Shown: piece after piece, positions 6,963 to 15,349 of the stretch
How positions within the stretch are numbered: position 1 is the stretch's first letter
How the letters are laid out: each line of letters starts with the position of its first letter
Assembly (NCBI RefSeq): GCF_000373185.1
Contig: NZ_KB890627.1
Span: forward strand, 1-64,000
Origin: Segatella paludivivens DSM 17968 = JCM 13650
GTDB taxonomy: Bacteria; Bacteroidota; Bacteroidia; Bacteroidales; Bacteroidaceae
DNA length: 64,000 nt
Direction of reading: 5' to 3'
Translations under genes and position numbers: made by a program
Notes under the pieces: model-generated
The model's database searches: none
What the model saw: only the letters and a program-made list of their open reading frames with translations
What the model was told of the DNA's origin: nothing

Positions 6963-9692
6963 TTATTTTAAATATGGACATTCAAAATAATAATGTCCCG
7001 AACCAACATTGACTATTGTCTCATTGCCGATTACCTGTGATTTGTCTTTTGATAAAGGCATTCCATAATCTGTTATTTTGTCTGTCTCTGTTGTCGGCAG
7101 ATGTACCACAGCTTTACTGTTTGCTGGAATGTTTATTTCCAAGGTGTACTTAGCACCGATAACTTTCCATTCACATGTTATCTTGCCATAAGGTGAAATG
7201 AAAGACGTTGTAGCTTCGTTTACGCTGCTGACAATTTGTGGATTGATGCAAACCTCTTTCCATGCAATAGAATTGTCTGTCTGACTAATTCCGCCTATGC
7301 CATTGAAAAACCATTCCTGAAGGTGGCCCAACATGAGGTGATTGTTGGATACAAAACCATAAGCTTGCCATGATTCAGTGAGTGCTGTGGCACCATGAGA
7401 TAATTGCCAACCATAACCTGGTACGTCATATCTGCTGTTCATGTCGTTGATAACTTGTGAATATCCATTATCTTTTAACGTTTGAACAACATATCTGTAG
7501 CCTACGTCACCAGCAGTAAGAGAGTTTCCTCTTGACTGAATGTCTGCAACAAGATGCTTCATCACGATGTCTTTCTTGTTTTCAGGAACAAGCCCCATAT
7601 ATACAGCCATTGCGTTTGCCGTCTGACTATTTCGGTCATAATATCCATCACTGTTCAAATAACGTTTGTTGAAAGCCTGTTTGATACTTTCAGCCTTGTT
7701 ATTGTAAAGTGTATAGTCATCTTGCTTATTAAGCAGTAAAGCTGTTTCTGCCATAATCTTTGTGTCGTAATAATAAATAGCAGTGGCTGTTACTCCATTT
7801 GATGTGAGCTGTGCCACGCCAGGTCTATCTGGTCCAATGTCAAACCAGTCTCCAAGACCGTAAGCCACAATTCCATCTTTATCTTCTCTTGAAGACAGAT
7901 AAGACAGCATGCGTTTCATACTATCGTAATATCTACTGAGCAGACTTTTGTCTCCATACCATTTATAAACGTACCATGGACAGATGATAAATGCGCTTCC
8001 CCATTCAGGTGTGTCTTCAAAGCCACTGTCAAAATGAACATACTCTGGTGCAATTGTCGGAATATTCCCATTTGAAGTTTGCGAATCTTCCATGTCGCCC
8101 ATGATCTTATGATAAAGCATTTCCAAATCATAGCGATATTGCATTGAATATTGCATGAGGTGGGCTTCTTCCAACCAACCCAACTTCTCCCTATGTGGAC
8201 AGTCGGTGAGCAGACTTTGCATGTTGCTTCTTACTGCCCAGTCGATAAGTTCAAAAGTACGATTAAATAATCTGTTAGAACAATTGAAAGTACCTACTTC
8301 TGGAGAAGAACTGCACGTGTGAAGACCGATTAAATTTTCAACAATTGGTAAGCTGTCTGTGTTACTCTTATCTTGTGGAACAGCATCTTCTAATTGTACA
8401 TATCTAAATCCATAATAAGTGAATTTAGGGCTCCATTCTTCGCTTTCTCCACCTTTAAGCGTGTAGGATAAAGTATATTTTCCAGTCGCACTTTGATTAA
8501 CAGTACTGTCAGAATTTAATAATTCAGCAGGACGGAATGTAACTGTTTTACCTCTTTCGCCACGTAGTTTCACACGAATGATTCCAGAAAAGTTCTGTCC
8601 CAAATCATATACCCAGTTTCCTTTCGCATTTTTAAATACTCTGTTTACTGCAATTTCCTCATGAACTTTAACAGGAGGATTTTTCTGTGATTCTAATAAT
8701 CCGTTATATGATGTGATTATAGCTTTGCGCCAAGGCGTATCCTCTTTTGTCGCATCATAGTCTTCACCGCTGTATATGCCAGAGTGAGTGATGGCACTTT
8801 GTGATGCTTTCCAAGTGTTATCGGTAATAATGTCTTTTACTTTGCCGTCTGCATATTCAAGGCGAAGCAGCATTCTAACTTTTGGAGCACCAAATGAGCC
8901 CAACCATTTAAAATATCCTTGTCTTGGAATGTTGTAAAATCCGTTACCTAATGAAATACCGATTTCATTATTTCCTTCTTTAATCTCTTTGGTTACGTCG
9001 AAAGTCACATAAAGTGCTTTCTTATCGTATTTCGTCCATCCAGGATCAAGGAAATCATCACCTACCTTATTTCCATTTATGCACAGTTCGAATTGACCGA
9101 GTCCGCAGACATAAGCCAATGCTCGTGTGATTTTTTTATTAGCGATGAAAGAATGTTTGAACTTCGGTAGCATATATTTGCCGAAGTCTTTATCGCTAAT
9201 ATGTTTCTTCACTAAAGGAGCGTGTATGCCTGGAACGACATACCAGTCTTTGCGATCTTTTTCAAGAGCAATCCATTTAGCTCCAGCCCAATCTTTGTCA
9301 GTAAACAAACCTGTGGTGAAACTACTTGGTTGACTCCATTCTGAAGTTTCCCCATTAGCTGACCAAATCTTTACTTTCCAAGTATATTGGGTTGCAGGAT
9401 TTAGTTGTGGTCCATTGTATGGAACTAAAATAGATTCAGAACTATTAATTCTACCACTATTCCAAATAACTTTATCGTTTGATGAAAGTTCAATTTGGTA
9501 TGCTTTTTGGTTAAATCCCCTTTTCTCAGAATTTATATTCCAACTGAAGCATAAATGTTCTGTGTTATCATAACCAAGTGAAGTGTTGTTTATCCGTAGA
9601 TTATATGTGGAAGGATTTTCCTGTGCAAATGTCATGTTTGGCATAAGCATAAATAATACAATTGCGAATAATGTTTTGATAGCATTTTTCAT
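6963..9692 (-). CDS. Glycoside hydrolase family 78 alpha-L-rhamnosidase, secreted
   Basis: This 909-residue protein has a signal peptide (to about 'TFAQ', residue 24). An N-terminal fibronectin-like part, an alpha-L-rhamnosidase N-terminal domain ('ELCINGNKVGDDFLDPGWT', ~203-221) and a jelly-roll domain follow. The (alpha/alpha)6 barrel carries the GH78 acid cluster 'DCPHREKLGWLEE' (~497-509), and 'HGATALTESW' (~775) holds the likely general base Glu. The full set of catalytic acids seems present. GH78 enzymes release terminal L-rhamnose from plant glycans or glycosides, acting here in the periplasm or at the surface. It is the last gene of a leftward operon with a PCMD lipoprotein and a beta-barrel protein, 23 bp after the latter. 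No SusC/SusD pair is nearby, so this is not a classical polysaccharide utilisation locus. Confidence 0.9.
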   Translation of the reverse strand: MKNAIKTLFAIVLFMLMPNMTFAQENPSTYNLRINNTSLGYDNTEHLCFSWNINSEKRGFNQKAYQIELSSNDKVIWNSGRINSSESILVPYNGPQLNPATQYTWKVKIWSANGETSEWSQPSSFTTGLFTDKDWAGAKWIALEKDRKDWYVVPGIHAPLVKKHISDKDFGKYMLPKFKHSFIANKKITRALAYVCGLGQFELCINGNKVGDDFLDPGWTKYDKKALYVTFDVTKEIKEGNNEIGISLGNGFYNIPRQGYFKWLGSFGAPKVRMLLRLEYADGKVKDIITDNTWKASQSAITHSGIYSGEDYDATKEDTPWRKAIITSYNGLLESQKNPPVKVHEEIAVNRVFKNAKGNWVYDLGQNFSGIIRVKLRGERGKTVTFRPAELLNSDSTVNQSATGKYTLSYTLKGGESEEWSPKFTYYGFRYVQLEDAVPQDKSNTDSLPIVENLIGLHTCSSSPEVGTFNCSNRLFNRTFELIDWAVRSNMQSLLTDCPHREKLGWLEEAHLMQYSMQYRYDLEMLYHKIMGDMEDSQTSNGNIPTIAPEYVHFDSGFEDTPEWGSAFIICPWYVYKWYGDKSLLSRYYDSMKRMLSYLSSREDKDGIVAYGLGDWFDIGPDRPGVAQLTSNGVTATAIYYYDTKIMAETALLLNKQDDYTLYNNKAESIKQAFNKRYLNSDGYYDRNSQTANAMAVYMGLVPENKKDIVMKHLVADIQSRGNSLTAGDVGYRYVVQTLKDNGYSQVINDMNSRYDVPGYGWQLSHGATALTESWQAYGFVSNNHLMLGHLQEWFFNGIGGISQTDNSIAWKEVCINPQIVSSVNEATTSFISPYGKITCEWKVIGAKYTLEINIPANSKAVVHLPTTETDKITDYGMPLSKDKSQVIGNETIVNVGSGHYYFECPYLK

Positions 9693-9715
9693 AATAATGG
9701 TAGAAATTGTTTATA

Positions 9716-10483
9716 TTAGAATCTATATCCCCATCCGAGATTTAGGTAGATAGGATACATATTAAATGTAACAGTTTTGAAATTACTTTCAAATATATTG
9801 TTTACGCCAAACTCCATGTCGGCATTTACACAAAGATGCTTATTGGCTAACCATGATGCACCGAATTGAACGCCCGGTTGTAGTTTTCTAAGATTACCAG
9901 AAAAATCATACGTGCCACGTTTGCCGTCGGTGAATTGTAGCTTCTGACCGATTGGTGTTCCTTCTCTCAGATATCCGTCGGTAACATATCCTGTAAATTC
10001 TCTGTTCAAAGCATAAGAAAGATACATTCCTGCTCTGAATTTCCATCTGTCATTAAGGCGATAGTTAGCCATTATAGGAACAGACACAAGGGTGGTGCTA
10101 TATTTTGTGTTTACATATCCTGTCCAATATCCGCTAACCTTGCTACCGTCGTCGATTACTTCCGTCTGATAGCTTTTTACTTTGGCACCAGCATTCATAC
10201 TCTTAGCTTCTATTCTAATTCCGGTTGATATACCCCAATGTGAATTAGCACTCATCCAATGTGTGATATCACCTTCGATAACACCATTGAAGCGTGGATT
10301 GTAACTTTCTATAGAACGAATTTCACGTGGCATAGACCAGGGAGCAGTACCTCCGATATTGATGCCGCATTTCAGTTCATATTCCAAATTATCTTTTACG
10401 ATGCTGTCTGTTGGAATTTTACTTGCATTTGCGAGCATGGTGCAAGAAATTAATATATATATTGTTGATATTATCTTTTTCAT
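9716..10483 (-). CDS. Small outer-membrane beta-barrel protein (porin-like)
   Basis: This 255-residue protein has a signal peptide (cleavage near 'MLANA'). It shows alternating amphipathic strands throughout and a final aromatic 'YLNLGWGYRF', the usual C-terminal insertion signal of outer-membrane barrels. Segments such as 'SVPIMANYRLNDRWKFRAG' resemble the OMP_b-brl/PorT-like barrels common in Bacteroidetes. It lies 12 bp after the PCMD lipoprotein gene and 23 bp before the rhamnosidase, so the three are almost surely co-transcribed. A role as a partner of the lipoprotein or as a small pore is inferred. No specific substrate can be read from the sequence. Confidence 0.7.
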   Translation of the reverse strand: MKKIISTIYILISCTMLANASKIPTDSIVKDNLEYELKCGINIGGTAPWSMPREIRSIESYNPRFNGVIEGDITHWMSANSHWGISTGIRIEAKSMNAGAKVKSYQTEVIDDGSKVSGYWTGYVNTKYSTTLVSVPIMANYRLNDRWKFRAGMYLSYALNREFTGYVTDGYLREGTPIGQKLQFTDGKRGTYDFSGNLRKLQPGVQFGASWLANKHLCVNADMEFGVNNIFESNFKTVTFNMYPIYLNLGWGYRF

Positions 10484-10495
10484 CTTATCTTTATC

Positions 10496-11605
10496 TTATT
10501 TATAAAACAATTGCATTTCGTCTACATACAGTGTACTGCCTACAGCACCGTTGAATGTCGCTCCGTCAATACTTGATGACATGATTATTGAAATGTTGTA
10601 TTTACCGTTTTTAAGTTTATCGGCATCAATAGTTTTACCGTCTTTCATTACAAACGGAATTGCAAATCTTGTCCAAGTGTCTGTTTCTTTCTTGTTTTCC
10701 AGTCTTGCTATTGATACGATATTGTCACTGGTAAGTGAGTTAGTCCCGTCAAGATATTGCACATCATCAGTTACCTCATACAGTATTGCATAGATGTCAA
10801 AGTTATCTCTCTTTCCTTTCACTTCATTGCTGTTAATGTCTGTATATACATCTCCAGCTTTGTATTTATAGTAACCTACAAGTTCTGTCGGCGTATTTTT
10901 GAAAGGTACACCGAAGTGTGTAGATTTAGCTGCGTTAGATAAGTCTATTTGAAATGAACCGATGAATAGATTTCCTGCAGCTATTGGTGCCTTAAACATA
11001 GCTCCTAATGTGCCTGTACTTTGAGTTGTGAGCTTTGCACATTTGCCAATATATCCATTATCATCCTGACATGTAGGGTAGGAATTTGCTGGTCCGTTAT
11101 AGTTTGTAATCATGAATCCTGCGTTTCCGCTTCCCCATTCAATAGATGAACCGTCAGGTGTGTCACTGTAGAATATTTGGTAAAACGGTCTTGTCTCGTT
11201 TGTATTATAATCGGTATCATAATAGTATTTCACGTTATCAAAGTTGTACGAAGTAAGAAGATTCGAGAATGTGTATTCCACATTGTAAGTCTTCTTCCAT
11301 TTAGCGTCTTGTGATGTGACAACATAAGTTTGTGGTGTTAAGAAGTTACGTGTTGTTCCGCTTTCTGGACTTATAGTAGCTCCTTCCGTGAGACTGAATT
11401 TTGGTGATTGTTGGCTAATATCAGTAGAGTCTTTTACGTAAAAAGTTACTTTCTCGTTTGATATTACCGGGTCACGAATAAGAATGTTTTTGTCAACTTC
11501 GCATGATGTGATGTCGGCTTCACTGTTAAGTGCTTCTTCTGAAATACAAGAAGTAAAAGTCATAAGTGTTAAAAGGCTTATGGCCATAATAAATTTTAAC
11601 TTCAT
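10496..11605 (-). CDS. PCMD domain-containing lipoprotein
   Basis: This 369-residue lipoprotein (lipobox TSC, Cys20) has an N-terminal Ig-like part (~35-115, 'YNVEYTFSN'). A C-terminal PCMD (putative carbohydrate metabolism) beta-sandwich follows, recognisable from 'YNFDNVKYYYD', 'WGSGNAGFMI', 'LFIGSFQIDL' and the closing 'GSTLYVDEMQLFY'. PCMD proteins are Bacteroidetes surface or periplasmic proteins with a lectin-like fold and probable glycan binding. It is the first gene of the operon, with a good promoter 30-60 bp upstream, and the rhamnosidase at the operon end fits a glycan role. Domain identity is from recognised sequence pattern; the ligand is unknown. Confidence 0.75.
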   Translation of the reverse strand: MKLKFIMAISLLTLMTFTSCISEEALNSEADITSCEVDKNILIRDPVISNEKVTFYVKDSTDISQQSPKFSLTEGATISPESGTTRNFLTPQTYVVTSQDAKWKKTYNVEYTFSNLLTSYNFDNVKYYYDTDYNTNETRPFYQIFYSDTPDGSSIEWGSGNAGFMITNYNGPANSYPTCQDDNGYIGKCAKLTTQSTGTLGAMFKAPIAAGNLFIGSFQIDLSNAAKSTHFGVPFKNTPTELVGYYKYKAGDVYTDINSNEVKGKRDNFDIYAILYEVTDDVQYLDGTNSLTSDNIVSIARLENKKETDTWTRFAIPFVMKDGKTIDADKLKNGKYNISIIMSSSIDGATFNGAVGSTLYVDEMQLFYK

Positions 11606-11634
11606 CTTTTACCTTATTATTTATTTCTAGCTTA

Positions 11635-11665
11635 CAAATGTAATATAACTAAGGTTAAACTCAAA
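11635..11665 (-). promoter_or_regulatory. Promoter of the PCMD-barrel-rhamnosidase operon
   Basis: On the minus strand a -7 box TACATTTG (plus 11635-11642, CAAATGTA) is preceded by TTTG (plus 11662-11665) with a 19-bp spacer. This matches the Bacteroidetes consensus. The predicted transcript starts about 20 nt before the ATG. Confidence 0.65.
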
Positions 11666-11713
11666 ATTATTTAATTCTTTTTATACCGTGAATATAAAAA
11701 AAAATTGCTTAAT

Positions 11714-11746
11714 ATTGATGTTTTATAAAAGAAAGAAGTATATTTG
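11714..11746 (+). promoter_or_regulatory. Promoter of the AlkD-flavodoxin-CDF gene group
   Basis: TATATTTG at 11739-11746 matches the -7 consensus and ATTG at 11714-11717 stands 21 bp upstream as a -33 box. The ATG follows 20 bp downstream. It is divergent from the PCMD operon promoter. Confidence 0.65.
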
Positions 11747-11765
11747 CAGATTAAAACTAAAGTGA

Positions 11766-12512
11766 ATGGGCATTACTGCTGACGTCATATTATCCGAACT
11801 AAAATATCTTGTTGATGAAGATAAAAGGATTGTATTGCCAAAATTCTTCAAGACTGGTAAAGGCGAATATGGAGAGGGCGATAAGTTCCTCGGAGTTGTC
11901 GTACCAAATATTCGAAGTGTAGCAACATCACATCTTGATGCTGCTGACAGTGATATTGCTATTTTGCTTTCTTCACCATGGCATGAGATGAGAATGTGTG
12001 GTCTGCTTATTATGGTGGAAAACTGCAAACAAACACGAAAAAGATCGTGGATAAAATCGCATTCTGATGAAGATGCAGAAAACTTACGTAAGCAATATCT
12101 AGATATTTATCTTTCGCATACTGATAGAATAAATAACTGGGACTTAGTTGATTTGTCTGCGCCAACGATAGTCGGTGAATATCTTGCTGATAAAAAACGT
12201 GATATTCTGTATAATCTAGCAGAAAGTCGTTTGCTTTGGGAACAGCGCATCGCGATTGTTTCTACGTATGCATTAATACGCAATAATGATTTAGACGATA
12301 CTTATATGTTGGCAGAAAAACTTCTTCAGCATCCTCACGACCTTATGCAAAAGGCTGTTGGTTGGATGTTGCGTGAGGCTGGCAAACGAGATAAGCCACG
12401 ACTCATGGATTTCTTGGATGAACATTCTACTGATATGCCACGTACAATGCTTCGCTATTCCATAGAGAAGTTCACTGATGGAGAACGTGAATATTATATG
12501 AAGAGGAAATAG
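11766..12512 (+). CDS. AlkD-like DNA alkylation repair protein
   Basis: This 248-residue all-helical HEAT-repeat protein belongs to the DNA alkylation repair (AlkD/AlkC) family. 'GEGDKFLGVVVPNIR' near residue 37 is the typical N-terminal signature, and 'NNWDLVDLSAP' (~122-132) contains the Trp and Asp that in AlkD lie at the lesion-binding cleft. These glycosylases excise positively charged alkylated purines such as 3-methyladenine without flipping the base. Length fits the family (~230-250). The gene starts a group with a flavodoxin-like reductase (16 bp downstream) and a CDF transporter; a functional link among them is not evident. Confidence 0.85.
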   Translation: MGITADVILSELKYLVDEDKRIVLPKFFKTGKGEYGEGDKFLGVVVPNIRSVATSHLDAADSDIAILLSSPWHEMRMCGLLIMVENCKQTRKRSWIKSHSDEDAENLRKQYLDIYLSHTDRINNWDLVDLSAPTIVGEYLADKKRDILYNLAESRLLWEQRIAIVSTYALIRNNDLDDTYMLAEKLLQHPHDLMQKAVGWMLREAGKRDKPRLMDFLDEHSTDMPRTMLRYSIEKFTDGEREYYMKRK

Positions 12513-12528
12513 TTTTATTAATGAAAAT

Positions 12529-13101
12529 ATGAGAGTTTTGGTTATTAACGGTAGCCCACGTAAAAAGGGCAATGTTGCAACAATGCTTCATGCTGTATCC
12601 GACACTATAAATGATGCTGATGTACATTGGATTGATGTAAACGACTTATCTATTCGCCCATGTATGGGCTGCATGAAATGTAGAGATACAGGAACTTGCG
12701 TGTTGCCTGAAGACGATGGTCACCGCATGGCTAAGGAAATTAAGGATTGTGATGCTATTATAATCGGAACACCTGTATATTGGGGAAACATAAGTGGACA
12801 GATGAAACTGATGTTCGATCGTATTGTTCCATCAATGATGGGGGAGTCTAAACTTGGAATACCTATCGCTCTGCATAAGGGTAAGAAGGCTGTTATCGTA
12901 AGTGCCTGCACTACGATGTGGCCGTTTAGTTGGATTGCTAGACAAACTAGTAATGCAAATCACGCTATGAAAGAGATATTGGGCTATTCTGGTTTTAAGA
13001 TTGTTGGTAAATTAGTCTTACCAGGTACTAAGAAAAGAAGTGGCGTTCCGCAAAAAATAATAAATAAAGCCAGACGGTTGGCTTTAAAATTATATAAATA
13101 A
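12529..13101 (+). CDS. Flavodoxin-fold NAD(P)H-dependent FMN reductase / iron-sulfur flavoprotein-like
   Basis: This 190-residue protein starts with 'VLVINGSPRKKGN', the phosphate-binding loop of the NADPH-dependent FMN reductase/flavodoxin-like superfamily. It has 'CMGCMKC' with a further Cys downstream (residues ~45-56), as in iron-sulfur flavoproteins and related NAD(P)H oxidoreductases, and 'GTPVYWGNISGQMKLMFDR', the FMN-binding loop typical of the family. It is cytosolic with no signal peptide. The spacing of 16 bp to alkD and 7 bp to the CDF gene suggests one transcript. The physiological electron acceptor cannot be told from sequence. Confidence 0.8.
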   Translation: MRVLVINGSPRKKGNVATMLHAVSDTINDADVHWIDVNDLSIRPCMGCMKCRDTGTCVLPEDDGHRMAKEIKDCDAIIIGTPVYWGNISGQMKLMFDRIVPSMMGESKLGIPIALHKGKKAVIVSACTTMWPFSWIARQTSNANHAMKEILGYSGFKIVGKLVLPGTKKRSGVPQKIINKARRLALKLYK

Positions 13102-13108
13102 TTAAATT

Positions 13109-13957
13109 ATGATAGATAAAAAAGAGGCTGCTTTATCGTCAATTATAGCCGCCGTGTTCCTTACGACGATGAAGTTTGTTGTGGGTATTCTCACATTTAG
13201 TTTGGGTATTATATCAGAGGCAATTCATTCACTGCTTGATTTGCTTGCCGCTATGATTACGTATTTCTCTGTGAGCATGTCTGATAAGCCAGCAGATAGG
13301 CAACATCAATATGGACATGGTAAAATCGAAAATCTTTCTGCTTTCCTGGAGTCTGTATTACTTGTTATTACATGTGTTTGGATTGTTTATGAAGCTGTAA
13401 AGAGGTTGTTGACTAATGAGTCTAGTGTTACTGTCACTGTATGGAGCTATGCTGTGGTAATAGTTTCTATGATTATAGATATCAGTCGTTCACGTATGCT
13501 ATTTAAGGTTGCAAAACGTGATAACAGTCAAGCTCTGGAAGCTGATGCAATACATTTCTCAACAGACATATTGAGTTCCGGTGTGGTCTTGTTAGGTTTG
13601 ATTTGTGCTCATTTCGGATATTATAGGGCTGATGCTATATCAGCTATAGGTGTGGCAATAATTGTATTGTTTATTTCATATCGTCTTGGAAAGAGTGCCA
13701 TTGATGTATTGCTAGATCGTGTACCAGACGGATTGACGGAGAAAGTTGAGGCTAAGTTAAAGTTAAATACAGATATTGTTGGTTTTCATGATTTAAAGAT
13801 ACGTGTTGCAGGACCTGATACTTTTGTTAAGGTTAATGTGCACATCGGACATGACTTGGATCTCGAAGCAGCTCATGACATCTGTGATAGAATTGAAAAA
13901 GATATATGTACTATGATTCCAAAATGTGAAATCATCGTACATGCAGAACCTGAATAA
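13109..13957 (+). CDS. Cation diffusion facilitator (CDF) family metal exporter
   Basis: This 282-residue membrane protein has six hydrophobic segments. The two metal-site motifs of the family are present: 'EAIHSLLD' (HxxxD, helix 2) and 'DAIHFSTD' (HxxxD, helix 5). 'QYGHGKIENLSAF' is the conserved cytosolic loop after helix 2. A cytosolic C-terminal domain (from ~205) ends with 'CEIIVHAEP', which contributes the dimeric metal-binding site. CDF proteins exchange Zn2+, Fe2+, Mn2+ or Cd2+ for protons; the His/Asp pattern at both sites fits Zn2+ or Fe2+ more than Mn2+, but this is inference. A clear terminator lies about 100 bp downstream. Confidence 0.88.
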   Translation: MIDKKEAALSSIIAAVFLTTMKFVVGILTFSLGIISEAIHSLLDLLAAMITYFSVSMSDKPADRQHQYGHGKIENLSAFLESVLLVITCVWIVYEAVKRLLTNESSVTVTVWSYAVVIVSMIIDISRSRMLFKVAKRDNSQALEADAIHFSTDILSSGVVLLGLICAHFGYYRADAISAIGVAIIVLFISYRLGKSAIDVLLDRVPDGLTEKVEAKLKLNTDIVGFHDLKIRVAGPDTFVKVNVHIGHDLDLEAAHDICDRIEKDICTMIPKCEIIVHAEPE

Positions 13958-14053
13958 TATAATGTTGGAGGTGTCCTTAAAAATACCTCCGACATAATTG
14001 TCTGCTCCTAAATTTATTGATTTGAGAATTCAAAAACTTACCTATATTATTTC

Positions 14054-14085
14054 ATCCTGATTATATTACTAATCAGGATTTTTTA
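14054..14085 (+). terminator. Rho-independent terminator after the CDF gene
   Basis: ATCCTGATTA (14054-14063) pairs perfectly with TAATCAGGAT (14070-14079) over a 6-base loop and is followed by a run of T. It ends the alkD-flavodoxin-CDF transcript. Confidence 0.75.
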
Positions 14086-14196
14086 TTTCATAATCCACTA
14101 AAGCCTTTCTTTGTGAGTGTTTTTTATTTTAAAAATCTTTTTATTATGAAATATCCTACATGTTTTTGCATAACCATTTATTATTCAGTGTATTAG

Positions 14197-14228
14197 TTTA
14201 TGTATGATTATCTAAAAACATACATAAA
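14197..14228. repeat. 10-bp inverted repeat of the TATGTATG type
   Basis: TTTATGTATG (14197-14206) and CATACATAAA (14219-14228) are perfect inverted copies separated by 12 bp. The core recurs in the other repeats of this spacer. Confidence 0.5.
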
Positions 14229-14231
14229 ACG

Positions 14232-14298
14232 GAGTGATAAGGGCCTTATTACTCTGTAATCCTACATGCTTTGCTGAGTAATATGGCCCTTATTACTC
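14232..14298. repeat. Two tandem 23-bp palindromes
   Basis: The segments 14232-14254 and 14276-14298 agree at 20 of 23 bases, and each is itself palindromic (GAGTRATA...TATTACTC). A 21-bp spacer separates them, so like positions are 44 bp apart, close to four helical turns. They could be paired operators or two RNA hairpins. Confidence 0.6.
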
Positions 14299-14555
14299 AA
14301 TAGCGCAACGAAAAAGGTGTTTTTGTATTTAGTGCGTTAACCATAAAACGGAATCGGTATGTACATTTTAGTTATACTTACCGGATCACTATACATCTTT
14401 CCAAAACTATTACGATTGTCTTTACATATTCTTATATTCTATACTGAAAAGGTTGACATCGCGAAATGTTATTACAAATTAGTTTGAGATGCATTTTTCT
14501 TTTAAAAACTTAAATTAAAATCGCTGTATCTAATATCCTGTATTAATGTAGAAAA

Positions 14556-14588
14556 CATGTAGGAAGCATGTATGAAACATGTATGATA
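14556..14588. repeat. Three tandem 11-bp iterons
   Basis: CATGTAGGAAG, CATGTATGAAA and CATGTATGATA follow one another without a gap (14556-14566, 14567-14577, 14578-14588), one helical turn apart. An inverted relative CATCATACATA lies at 14595-14605. Confidence 0.6.
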
Positions 14589-14642
14589 TGGCAACATCAT
14601 ACATAAGTAAACTTACTGATATTGAATGACTTAATCTAAAAG

Positions 14643-14660
14643 ATGTATGTTATGTATGTT
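14643..14660. repeat. 9-bp tandem repeat ATGTATGTT x2
   Basis: ATGTATGTT occurs twice in direct succession (14643-14651 and 14652-14660). It shares the ATGTATG word with the iterons 60 bp upstream. Confidence 0.5.
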
Positions 14661-14878
14661 TTTGCTAAATATTTTTTAAGTAAATCTATTTAGGTTAACA
14701 TAAACTTATGACGATAATTTTATAAATCTATAAATTTATGAAGCATTATAATACGTAATATACAAAACGTAAAAAGCCTACTTAACATAAGAGACAAACA
14801 ATTATTGGTATAAATGCTCATTTCGTATGCTAGGTAAGCCTCAATTCTTTATGTCTTTTAACCAACAGCTATGTTGGC

Positions 14879-15319
14879 TTATTTATCAAACTGAATCTTT
14901 ACGGCAACCATATCCTTCTTTCCTTGTTCCAGTTCAAAAGTCACGGCATTACCAGTCTTTATTCCCTCAGGTGCGTTGCTAATATGGAAGAAATATTTAT
15001 TACCATTGTTCTTATCTTTAATGAAGCCATATCCTTTGTCATCATTAAAGTAGTCTACAACTCCTCTCATCGTAGGATCTTCTTCAACCTTCTTTGGCGT
15101 AGCGATTTCTATTGAGTTTACATCAATATCCTCTTTCTTCTCTGTCAAATCTGGTGGAGTATCCACAATGTTTCCGTTGACATCAACATAGGCAATCATG
15201 TCGTCCATTGAATTGCCACCGTTAGCTTTGCGCTCATCCTTACGGTGTTGCTTCTCTTGTCTCTTTTTTTGTTTCTGTTTTTGAATTTCTCTTTTGTTGT
15301 TTCCTATAAAACTTCCCAT
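14879..15319 (-). CDS. Cold-shock domain protein with basic N-terminal extension
   Basis: The 146-residue product has a Lys/Arg/Gln-rich N-terminus (residues 8-34), an acidic linker and a C-terminal cold-shock domain (~83-144). RNP1 reads 'KGYGFIKD' and RNP2 'KYFFHIS', both intact for single-stranded nucleic-acid binding. Such long CSD proteins next to a DEAD-box helicase are common in Bacteroidetes. The gene follows the helicase gene by 30 bp and has no separate promoter that I can see, so both are probably expressed together, plausibly for RNA remodelling at low temperature. The basic extension may add RNA or ribosome binding (inference). Confidence 0.85.
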   Translation of the reverse strand: MGSFIGNNKREIQKQKQKKRQEKQHRKDERKANGGNSMDDMIAYVDVNGNIVDTPPDLTEKKEDIDVNSIEIATPKKVEEDPTMRGVVDYFNDDKGYGFIKDKNNGNKYFFHISNAPEGIKTGNAVTFELEQGKKDMVAVKIQFDK

Positions 15320-15349
15320 AAATATAATTTTAATTTAGATCATTAAGCC

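Larger units (their letters stand above)
13958..14878. other. 0.9-kb intergenic region with many short repeats
   Basis: No gene is evident over 921 bp. The region contains a small inverted repeat GGAGGT/ACCTCC (13967-13972/13985-13990), a terminator (14054-14084), a 10-bp inverted repeat (14197-14228), two near-identical 23-bp palindromes (14232-14298), three tandem 11-bp repeats (14556-14588) and a 9-bp tandem pair (14643-14660). TATGTATG-like words recur throughout. The last ~200 bp lie downstream of the leftward cold-shock gene. Its role is unknown. Confidence 0.6.

Noticed and set aside
6783-6971. 62-residue open frame between the fimbrial and rhamnosidase operons
   Set aside because: It runs through the hairpin series and terminator, has no family resemblance and ends at the neighbouring gene; most likely chance.
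10551-10942. Plus-strand open frames inside the PCMD lipoprotein gene
   Set aside because: They are antisense shadows of a well-supported gene with clear domain features.
14232-14298. CRISPR array
   Set aside because: Only two palindromic copies and no further repeat-spacer units or cas genes.
14150-14660. Replication origin in the repeat-rich spacer
   Set aside because: No cluster of DnaA boxes (TTATCCACA-type) and no dnaA or dnaN nearby; iteron-like repeats alone are not enough.
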